A stretch of 64,000 bases of DNA from Adhaeribacter arboris. Lineage in GTDB: Bacteria; Bacteroidota; Bacteroidia; Cytophagales; Hymenobacteraceae. The stretch is taken from positions 620,001 through 684,000 of the forward strand of contig NZ_PYFT01000001.1 of NCBI RefSeq assembly GCF_003023845.1. The letters are read 5' to 3'. The notes beneath the pieces are model-generated. The model made no database searches and had not been told where the DNA came from. It was given only the letters and a program-made list of their open reading frames with translations. The position numbers and the translations under genes are program-made. How positions within the stretch are numbered: position 1 is the stretch's first letter; each line of letters begins with the position of its first letter. Shown here piece by piece: positions 36,616-43,147 of this stretch.

Positions 36616-37146
36616 ATGGCAACTAAAACATATACCGTTAATGGACAAGCTTTCGCTTGGGGAGTAATGGCGGGCATGCGTAGCTTATCGGCTCCTGCTT
36701 TTTCCAGTCATCTTTTTGCTCACATGCCGGATGCAGGTCTGTCAGGGTCCTTTTTAAGTTTTCTACAATCAAGTCGGGTGGCTACTACTTTAAAAATTTT
36801 GGCCGCTTCTGAAGTTGTTGGCGATAAATTACCGGGTGCCCCAAATAGAATTGCCGCGCCGGTATTAGTAGTAAGACTTTTATCGGGTGCTTTGGTAGGA
36901 ACAGCCTGGAGTGAGCATAACGGCCAATCTAAAGAAGTGGGTGCTTTACTGGGCGGTGTGGGTGCATTGGCTGCCTCTTACGGTTTCTATTACCTTCGCA
37001 CCAGATTAAGCCAGAAAACTCCCGTTCCCGATTTGGTTTGGGCTCTCCTGGAAGATGGACTTGTGGCAACTTTAGGCATAAGTCTGGCTAAAGCATCCTT
37101 AAATACTGAAGTTATGGCCAATGTAAAGAATTTAACTGCATCTTAA
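36616..37146 (+). CDS. DUF4126 family membrane protein
   Basis: A 176-residue protein with four to five hydrophobic segments. The signature GVMAGMRSLSAPAFSSH at about 16-32 and GDKLPGAPNRIAAPVLVVRL (about 72-91) match DUF4126, and the Gly-rich segment GALLGGVGALAASYGFYYLR and the final helix before SLAKASL fit as well. The function of the family is unknown; membrane location is clear. It stands between a pseudogene patch and a small membrane ORF. Confidence 0.85.
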   Translation: MATKTYTVNGQAFAWGVMAGMRSLSAPAFSSHLFAHMPDAGLSGSFLSFLQSSRVATTLKILAASEVVGDKLPGAPNRIAAPVLVVRLLSGALVGTAWSEHNGQSKEVGALLGGVGALAASYGFYYLRTRLSQKTPVPDLVWALLEDGLVATLGISLAKASLNTEVMANVKNLTAS

Positions 37147-37206
37147 TTATTAAAGTACTGAGATGCTACGTAATAGTATTATTTACATAAGAGCGATTTA
37201 CTTTCG

Positions 37207-37503
37207 GTGAAGAAAGAAAAAATGAATTCTAAGATAGTTTGGTTATACTATTTAATTGCTTTCACTATTACATCAATTTTAGGTTTTAAATTAGGCTTTT
37301 CTCATAGTCATACACCGCCTGCTTCATTTATTTTAGGTTTTGTATTCACGCTTATTGGGGTTATTTGGTTATTAGTTGATTTAATAAAAGCGGCGATTAA
37401 GAAGACAAACTCCAAAGAAAGAATGGTTGCCCATGTCATAGGATTATTGGCAAATGGAGTTGTTATAATCTTCATATTAAACTTAGCTTTACATTTTTTA
37501 TAA
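37207..37503 (+). CDS. Small hypothetical membrane protein, three TM segments
   Basis: A 98-residue protein (the start could also be Met6 at 37222). Hydrophobic segments at about 10-27, 40-62 and 76-96 are separated by the basic loop KAAIKKTNSKERM. An antisense frame covers the same DNA, but this one has the natural membrane-protein pattern. The family is not recognised. It is convergent with the GlcG-like gene; a 16-bp hairpin terminator lies between. Confidence 0.5.
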   Translation: MKKEKMNSKIVWLYYLIAFTITSILGFKLGFSHSHTPPASFILGFVFTLIGVIWLLVDLIKAAIKKTNSKERMVAHVIGLLANGVVIIFILNLALHFL

Positions 37504-37649
37504 TATAGAATAAAGAAATACAGTCTATAACAAAAGGTAAAAAATACTAGGGCGCTTTTTAGCAGCGGCCCGAAAAACAAGATTTGCTTTAAACGTATTA
37601 CCCCTGTATATTCTAATCAGTTGGGAAAAGATTGTTGCTTTTTCAAATG

Positions 37650-37704
37650 ATACGTTCAGGTAGAGATGTTGCAGGAGGCACCTCTACCTGAACGTATGTT
37701 TTTT
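37650..37704. terminator. Strong hairpin terminator between convergent genes
   Basis: ATACGTTCAGGTAGAG (37650-37665) pairs perfectly with CTCTACCTGAACGTAT (37682-37697), followed by GTTTTTTT on the plus strand. It closes the rightward membrane gene and lies just past the end of the leftward GlcG-like gene. Confidence 0.85.
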
Positions 37705-38105
37705 TATTGGATAGCCTGAATTCCTGCTTCTGCCACCGTGTGGTCATTTTCTACGGTGTCGCCGGATACACCAATGGCGCCAATAATTTCATCGGACTTG
37801 TTGCGAATAGGAATGCCGCCCGGAAACGAAATTAAACCATTGTTAGAATGCTCGATGTTATAAAGCGGACCTCCAGGTTGGGAGAGTTTGCCAATTTCAC
37901 CGGTATTCATATCGAAAAAGCGAGCCGTTTTGGCTTTTTTAATGGATATATCCAGGGAACCTAGCCAGGCCCCATCCATGCGGGCGAAAGCAGTTACATT
38001 TGCGCCGGCATCTACCACGGCAATATTCATTTTCACGCCCAGTTCTTGGGCTTTTTGTTGGGCAGCCTGAATAGCTGCTTCTGCTTGTTTTAAGGTTAGG
38101 CTCAT
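37704..38105 (-). CDS. GlcG/HbpS family protein
   Basis: A 133-residue small protein of the GlcG/HbpS family (the name HbpS comes from a heme-binding member). The typical sequence is visible: [20 protein letters not shown] at the start, [20 protein letters not shown] in the middle, and [36 protein letters not shown] at the end. Members bind heme or act in glycolate-type metabolism; neither role can be assigned here. No signal peptide, so it is probably cytosolic. It is convergent with the small membrane gene. Confidence 0.9.
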   Translation of the reverse strand: MSLTLKQAEAAIQAAQQKAQELGVKMNIAVVDAGANVTAFARMDGAWLGSLDISIKKAKTARFFDMNTGEIGKLSQPGGPLYNIEHSNNGLISFPGGIPIRNKSDEIIGAIGVSGDTVENDHTVAEAGIQAIQ

Positions 38106-38671
38106 CTTTTATTTTAGTAATAAGTTTAACAAGATAGTAGAGGCACTGTAAATTTTCATCAAAGGAACAAAAAATGCTTTAAAGAAAAGGCGGTTTGGTT
38201 TTAATAAGTAAATCAGCAATTTATTCGCTTAATTATCAAATATGTCAGGTTTCTTCTTGTTTATTTTTCTCCTATTCTATCTTGGTGAGCAAGCAGTTTA
38301 CCTAAAATATGAAATTTGGGTTCTAACAGACAGAGTTGTAGCGTTGTCCGGAGGATTAATCGAGTGGGAAGAAATAAAATAGAGTACTACAACCAAGTAG
38401 CAGGCTATTAAATTTTGCTTAATCTAAAAATTTTGTAGTGATAATTTTTTTGAAATAATAGTGGCATTGAATGTAGTAAATAATTTTTGTCCGGTTACTT
38501 ATGAAAATCAATATTGCTTTTAACGGATAATCCATTATATTTCCTGAGCTGAAAGGGACAATGAATCTTGAAAACTGCCTTTCAGAAAAGTTATTGCTGC
38601 TAATTTCTAATTTAACGCGGCGCAGGTGTATTTTATCTTTATCTGTAAACCTTAATGTTGAAGAGAGTCTT
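38106..38671. other. Gap before the cupin gene with a possible micro-ORF
   Basis: An AT-rich 566-bp stretch. The only protein-like frame is the 46-codon ORF at 38242-38382. A longer N-terminal frame of the cupin gene (from 38561) lies here, but it does not look like part of that protein. Confidence 0.45.
38242..38382 (+). CDS. Possible 46-residue membrane micro-protein
   Basis: MSGFFLFIFLLFYLGEQAVY starts with a strongly hydrophobic helix and continues with KYEIWVLTDRVVALSGGLIE. It lies alone between divergent genes. One membrane segment and a balanced tail make it plausible, but length and isolation keep it uncertain. Confidence 0.25.
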   Translation: MSGFFLFIFLLFYLGEQAVYLKYEIWVLTDRVVALSGGLIEWEEIK

Positions 38672-39079
38672 ATGAATACTACCGATATCCTTTTAGCCCC
38701 CATGTCGGGTGCCGAACACCGCTTAGTAGGTGGTGTACAGCTAGATTTTATGCAAACCGGGGCAGCCCGGGTAAAACGGGTTATTTACCCGATTGGCTTC
38801 CGGTGGTCTACGGATATGAAACCCATAATTGGTACGGATTTGTGCATGCATGCCCATGCCGGTTTTCTGGCAAAAGGACATTTGCGGATTCAATACGAGG
38901 ATGGTTTTACCGAAGATTTCATTGCTCCGCAGGTAGTAGCCATTGAGCCCGGACACGATGGCTGGGTAGTAGGCGAGGAGCCGGCTGTGCTGATTGAGTT
39001 TGATTTTCAGGGTGAAACTGTTCAGCAACTGCAAATTCCGGAAGTGCACTCGCAACGCGCAACTCCACCAGCCTCTTAG
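38672..39079 (+). CDS. Cupin-domain protein
   Basis: From the ATG at 38672 a 135-residue beta-barrel protein: MNTTDILLAPMSGAEHRLVG, then PIGFRWSTDMKPIIGTDLCM, HAHAGFLAKGHLRIQYEDGF (cupin motif-1-like region with two His) and VVAIEPGHDGWVVGEEPAVL (motif-2-like region with one His). An in-frame extension to 38561 is Leu-rich and unrelated, so the internal Met is preferred. Cupins of this size bind a metal or small molecule; the ligand is unknown. The C-terminal part is close to the convergent hydrolase gene. Confidence 0.8.
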   Translation: MNTTDILLAPMSGAEHRLVGGVQLDFMQTGAARVKRVIYPIGFRWSTDMKPIIGTDLCMHAHAGFLAKGHLRIQYEDGFTEDFIAPQVVAIEPGHDGWVVGEEPAVLIEFDFQGETVQQLQIPEVHSQRATPPAS

Positions 39080-39140
39080 GTGGGCTATACAGTTACAAGT
39101 TGGAGCAGGAATATACCCCATTAACGGTATACGGCGACTG

Positions 39141-39944
39141 CTATTTCAATACCTTGGCAATTATTTTAGCCGTAGTGTTATGGGTTAAAATGGTTTCGTG
39201 GGTAGCTCCTTTTATTTGGAAGAAAGTACCCTTGTTTTGCCGGAGTGGTTTCAATTGATGCGAAAGGCTATTGGGATTTTCGGTGGCGATAATAACCACT
39301 GGCGATTTCGCTTTCCGGATATCCGTTTCCGTCTGAAACAAAAAATTATTAGTTAAGGGCAGGGGATAATACATGGCTTCGAAAAATCTTTCACTAAAAT
39401 CTCCGGTAGTAGAGGCGGCATCAATTAATATAGTTAGCCGCGGTAAATTACTGGCTGCCAAATGAGCCGCAATCCGGCCACCCAAAGAATAGCCGGTAAT
39501 TACAATTTTATTCTCGGGATATCTTTTCTTCAAAGCATCGTATACCGTTTGAGCGTCCGAATAAAAATTTTCTAAGGATATGCTTCCTTGGCTTTTGCCG
39601 TGTTGCCGGTAATCGGTAATAAAAATATCGTAATTTAATTTCAAAAAGTGCGGCGCAATTTCTCCCCAGTTCTTTAAAGTTCCTCCGTTGCCCTTCCAAA
39701 AGCAAATAACGCCTTTAGAATGATCCACTCTAAACAACAAAGAATTAAGTAGCCCGCCATTTTTTGAGGGAAAGTTTAACTCCTCAAAATTGGAATTGAG
39801 AGAATATTTAAAATCAGCGGGCAGTTTTTGACTCTTGAAAATATTTCCTTGTTCTTCTTTAATGGATTGCAAAAAGCCGTAAATACCAAAATAAACTAAA
39901 ATTATCAGGGAAATTAAGATTAAAATAAGTTTACTATTATTCAT
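39141..39944 (-). CDS. Alpha/beta hydrolase, membrane-anchored
   Basis: A 267-residue hydrolase. A single N-terminal hydrophobic anchor (LILILISLIILVYFGIYGFL) puts the catalytic domain outside the inner membrane. The nucleophile elbow is GYSLGG (Ser near 150), preceded by the oxyanion-type ICFWKGNGGTLKNWG block and YDIFITDYRQHGKS; the catalytic His is likely in KGATHETILTH near the end. This resembles BAAT/BEM46-type hydrolases. It is the last gene of the minus-strand run that begins with the GntR-ABC operon. The substrate is unknown. Confidence 0.9.
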   Translation of the reverse strand: MNNSKLILILISLIILVYFGIYGFLQSIKEEQGNIFKSQKLPADFKYSLNSNFEELNFPSKNGGLLNSLLFRVDHSKGVICFWKGNGGTLKNWGEIAPHFLKLNYDIFITDYRQHGKSQGSISLENFYSDAQTVYDALKKRYPENKIVITGYSLGGRIAAHLAASNLPRLTILIDAASTTGDFSERFFEAMYYPLPLTNNFLFQTETDIRKAKSPVVIIATENPNSLSHQLKPLRQNKGTFFQIKGATHETILTHNTTAKIIAKVLK

Positions 39945-39978
39945 CCTGGTGGCAAAGGATAAGTAAAGAATGAACTAA

Positions 39979-40703
39979 CTATTGAGCGATAACTCCCAAA
40001 GCAGAACCGGAAAAAGTTACCCGGGCACTATCCGAAAATTGGTATTTAAGCTTAGGTATCTTTACATTCTCTATTATTAATTCGCTCTCATTCCGGATAT
40101 CCAGGTCCGCTTCCTGAATAGAATTTGTTTTGTCTATTTGCAACCGGGAATTACTCAAGGTACTCCAACCTACAATGGCGTCTAACCGGTTAATTGAATT
40201 GCCCGATAAATTCACGGCACTGGCTTTATCTTGCTGCAAGTTTAGATTGGCTTGTTTAAATCCCTGCAGGGTTAACGAATAGTTGTGATTGGTTTCTGTG
40301 GAATTTACTTTTTTTCCTTTTAGGGTATAAAAAGCATTTGTTTTTAAATTTTTAATCTCCGGGCAGGTAATCACTACAATTTCCTGCCAGTGGAAGGCTT
40401 CCTTATCTTGCGGGTAAACCAAATCTACTTGCAGGCGTTGACCTATTTTTTAATTTTTACCAAATCAGTGGCGTGTGGGTGAACCTGTACACTAAAAGGA
40501 CCCGCTTTAATTTTTACATTCATTTCGGTAGCCGGGTTAATTTCAACCTGGTCAAAATCGCGGTAGTTTAAGGTAATGTAATTATGGTAAGGATCTTTGT
40601 ACGTGCCCTTGTTGTATTCATTTTTTAAGGCCATGTTGTAAGCCGCTAGTGAACCAAGCAGAATTAAAAAAGCCGTTAGAAGTAAAACAGTACTGGTCTT
40701 CAT
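39979..40703 (-). pseudogene. GIN-domain-like secreted protein, split by a -1 frameshift
   Basis: The first frame (40703-40443) has a signal anchor (MKTSTVLLLTAFLILLGSLA) and NYRDFDQVEINPATEMNVKI, then reaches IKK-TAG right after an A6 run (40446-40451 on the minus strand). One missing A away, the frame goes on as IGQRLQVDLVYPQDKEAFHW and continues to the stop at 39979 with beta-helix-like repeats (NLSGNSINRLDAIVGWSTLS). Together about 240 residues resemble the Bacteroidota GIN/DUF2807 beta-repeat domain. The break may be a mutation, an assembly homopolymer error or slippage. It lies in the same strand run as GntR-ABC, a common gene association. Confidence 0.7.
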
Positions 40704-40925
40704 GGTTTTATAAAAAATAAAAGTTTACGTTTAAGATAAATCGGCTAAGTGTTTTTACTCGCAATAGTTTTTACCAAAGGTTCCCTCCTGTAAAGTTGGG
40801 TCTAGGTGGTTACTTACTTTTCCATAGGATTCTTTTTTGCAGAGGTAAGATAGGTAACGGAAGAATACAGATTATTTTAAGGCTAATATCCTGTACTCGC
40901 TTGTCTTGATTTACTTTGTAGCCTT

Positions 40926-41339
40926 CTAAGTTGCCGATCCGTTTTTACTTAATCCGTTGCCGTTGCTGGAATTAAAATTTTCTGCTTTAAAGCGTTCGTA
41001 GCGTTGCTGAATTTCTTCAAGGTTAATGTCCAGCAGAAAAATATTACGAAAAAACTCGGGCAAGTCTTGTTGTAAAAAGCGTTCTTTGCGGTAACTTTTA
41101 ATTTTCTTATCTCCGGCGGGGGCCACAAAAAAACCAATTCCTCTTTTGTTATAAATTACTTCCTGGTTCTGCAGAAACTCATACGTGCGCATTACAGTAT
41201 TGGGGTTTACTTGTAATTCTACGGCTAAATCCCGCACCGATGGTATTTTATCCTCTGTGAGCCATTTACCTAACAGAATATTTTCGCTCACGTAGGCCGC
41301 TATCTGCAGGTAAATTGCTTCGTTTTCTCTAAATTCCAT
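40926..41339 (-). CDS. GntR family regulator, YtrA subfamily
   Basis: A 137-residue repressor-type regulator. The winged helix-turn-helix is typical: YLQIAAYVSENILLGKWLTE, then KIPSVRDLAVELQVNPNTVM and RTYEFLQNQEVIYNKRGIGF. Without a ligand domain and with a short helical tail it belongs to the YtrA branch, which usually controls an adjacent ABC transporter. Here the permease and ATPase genes lie directly upstream on the same strand (16 bp apart), and an operator dyad sits on the operon promoter at 42984-43009, implying autoregulation. The inducing signal is unknown. Confidence 0.93.
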   Translation of the reverse strand: MEFRENEAIYLQIAAYVSENILLGKWLTEDKIPSVRDLAVELQVNPNTVMRTYEFLQNQEVIYNKRGIGFFVAPAGDKKIKSYRKERFLQQDLPEFFRNIFLLDINLEEIQQRYERFKAENFNSSNGNGLSKNGSAT

Positions 41340-41355
41340 AATCCATTCTCCTCCT

Positions 41356-42132
41356 CTAAACTTGCTTTTCTTTCAAACCAAAAAAAGCCGTAATCCATAA
41401 AATAATTGCTAATACTAAAGGCAATAAAAAAGTTAAACTATGCTGCGCCTCCGGCAACTCAACTAAATAATATTGTTTTTTATCATGAAAACCGATAGAC
41501 CCAAAAGGTACGGCTACGGCTAAATCTTTATTAAATAGTACTTCCAGCCATTGCAGATTGAAAAAAATAACCAGCAGAAAAACGATAAAAAAGGCAAAAG
41601 CAGTTTTAATAAGGTGTAGCCGTTGGAAGTAGATAGATCCCCAGATAGCAATGGCGTGGACCATCGCATAAAGCAGAAATACCAGATAAATTCTATTGGT
41701 CGGGGAAAAAATATTGAGCAATTTTGTCGGCTCAGGTCCTTGGTTATCCAAACTAATAATGGTTATCACTACCAGGTAAAAGCTGGCGGTAAATACCAGT
41801 ATAAAAATCAGGAAAGAATAAATCCAGCCTACCAGGTATTTTTCAAAATGGGAGGCGGGTAAGGTTAGGGCGGCAATAGCTTGTTTTTTATCGCCTAAGT
41901 GGGCAAATACAATACTGGTAAAAATAGAGCCAGCCCCTAGTATACCAAAAATAAAAATTAAAGACTGTTCCTCTAAGTCAATGGGGTAGCTTTGCATGTA
42001 GGCCACAAAACCCAGCATCAAACTCATGGCGCCAATAAGTACGGCGGTAGCCATCAGGTACCATTTTATATGTTCGGCGGTGTGCTTGCCAAATAGTCGC
42101 GCGAAACGGCTGAAATTAAAATGATTTTTCAT
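41356..42132 (-). CDS. ABC transporter permease-like membrane protein
   Basis: A 258-residue protein with six hydrophobic segments (about 28-46, 60-80, 103-125, 148-168, 178-197 and 230-250). It lacks a conserved catalytic motif and is recognised through its position: it starts 17 bp inside the end of the ABC ATPase gene and is followed by a YtrA-type regulator. Such permeases pair with a single ATPase for export or for bacitracin-type signal handling. The family is Bacteroidota-typical but unnamed here. Confidence 0.78.
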   Translation of the reverse strand: MKNHFNFSRFARLFGKHTAEHIKWYLMATAVLIGAMSLMLGFVAYMQSYPIDLEEQSLIFIFGILGAGSIFTSIVFAHLGDKKQAIAALTLPASHFEKYLVGWIYSFLIFILVFTASFYLVVITIISLDNQGPEPTKLLNIFSPTNRIYLVFLLYAMVHAIAIWGSIYFQRLHLIKTAFAFFIVFLLVIFFNLQWLEVLFNKDLAVAVPFGSIGFHDKKQYYLVELPEAQHSLTFLLPLVLAIILWITAFFGLKEKQV

Positions 42133-42970
42133 ATACCGGCTGGTTTAAAAGCTTAATAATTTGTTGATTACCGCTGATGATGGCGTTAAAAAGTAATTCC
42201 ATGTCTACTTTACTGTAATGGGTGCCTGTATTAGGTAAAATAACCTGCTTGCCCCGTACGGAGTCTTCGGCGTATAGTACTTCTGAACCTGACGAATTGG
42301 CCGCATGAGTAAACAGCAGTTGTTCCGAAATTTTATCTAGTTCCTGATTTACTACGATCTCCCGGTTATGTAAAATTACCACCGTATCAATCAGGCTATC
42401 TAAATCACGAACCTGGTGCGTGGAGATAATCATGCAGCGGTCCTCGGTTAAAGCCGAAGCCATTATTTTCCGGAACTGTACTTTTGAGGGAATATCCAGA
42501 CCGTTGGTAGGTTCGTCCATAATCAGGTAGCGAGTGTTTGAGGCCAAACCAAATGCTACCATAAATTTTTTCTGTTGCCCAAAAGAAAGCTTATCTAAAA
42601 TAGCTTCCCGGGGTACATCCAATTCTTGCAGATAATGGTAAAACTGCGTTTGATTAAACTTGGGATAAAAGCCGGCCGTGTACCTTAAAAATTGGTCGGC
42701 TGTTAAGGTGGGTACATAAATCTCTTCCGGAATAAAATATAATTCTTCTAGAACCGAAGGCAAACGATCCACCGCGGAATGGCTATCTACCTGGCAAGTG
42801 CCCGAGTGAGGAAAAGCTAGTCCGACCATGTTTTTGAGCAAGGTAGATTTGCCCGCTCCGTTTTTCCCGAGCAACCCATAAATATGCCCTTCGGCTAAGG
42901 TTAAATTTAAATTCTCGAAGAGCAACGACTTGCGGGAGTAGCCAAAACTTAAACTGTTGATGCGGATCAT
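42116..42970 (-). CDS. ABC transporter ATP-binding protein
   Basis: A cytosolic ATPase subunit with all motifs: Walker A GKNGAGKST (residues 35-43), signature LSFGQQKKF, Walker B YLIMDEPTNGLD and the H-loop STHQ. A longer frame to 43000 exists, but the promoter at 43010-43040 would start transcription near 43003, so the ATG at 42970 (MIRINSLSFGYS) is preferred, giving 284 residues. The C-terminal ~80 residues after the ATPase core are not conserved. It overlaps the permease gene by 17 bp and is repressed through the dyad at its promoter. Confidence 0.92.
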   Translation of the reverse strand: MIRINSLSFGYSRKSLLFENLNLTLAEGHIYGLLGKNGAGKSTLLKNMVGLAFPHSGTCQVDSHSAVDRLPSVLEELYFIPEEIYVPTLTADQFLRYTAGFYPKFNQTQFYHYLQELDVPREAILDKLSFGQQKKFMVAFGLASNTRYLIMDEPTNGLDIPSKVQFRKIMASALTEDRCMIISTHQVRDLDSLIDTVVILHNREIVVNQELDKISEQLLFTHAANSSGSEVLYAEDSVRGKQVILPNTGTHYSKVDMELLFNAIISGNQQIIKLLNQPVYEKSF

Positions 42971-42983
42971 AGTCCTGTTGTTA

Positions 42984-43009
42984 TAGTGTATTAGTGACAT
43001 AGTACACTA
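42984..43009. promoter_or_regulatory. GntR/YtrA-type operator
   Basis: TAGTGTA (42984-42990) and TACACTA (43003-43009) form a perfect 7-bp inverted repeat with a 12-bp spacer. It overlaps the expected transcription start of the ABC operon, so a bound YtrA-type protein would block initiation. Confidence 0.65.
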
Positions 43010-43040
43010 CAAATGTAGAATTTAAATTAGCAATACAAAA
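43010..43040 (-). promoter_or_regulatory. Bacteroidota promoter of the ABC-GntR operon
   Basis: Minus strand: TTTTG (43036-43040), 18 bp, TACATTTG (43010-43017), fitting the TTTG / TAnnTTTG consensus. The 5' UTR to the ATG at 42970 would be about 30 nt. Confidence 0.7.
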
Positions 43041-43147
43041 TTTTATTAAATATTTTTTATAATTGGTCATTCGCTTCTGATTCGCCGCTAGCTTTAGCAA
43101 GAGGAAACTTTTGTATTTTTGTTAAGAAATTAGTTTATTTTAACCCC

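Noticed and set aside
38419-38703. 94-codon minus-strand ORF
   Set aside because: It overlaps the cupin gene start and has an unnatural composition.
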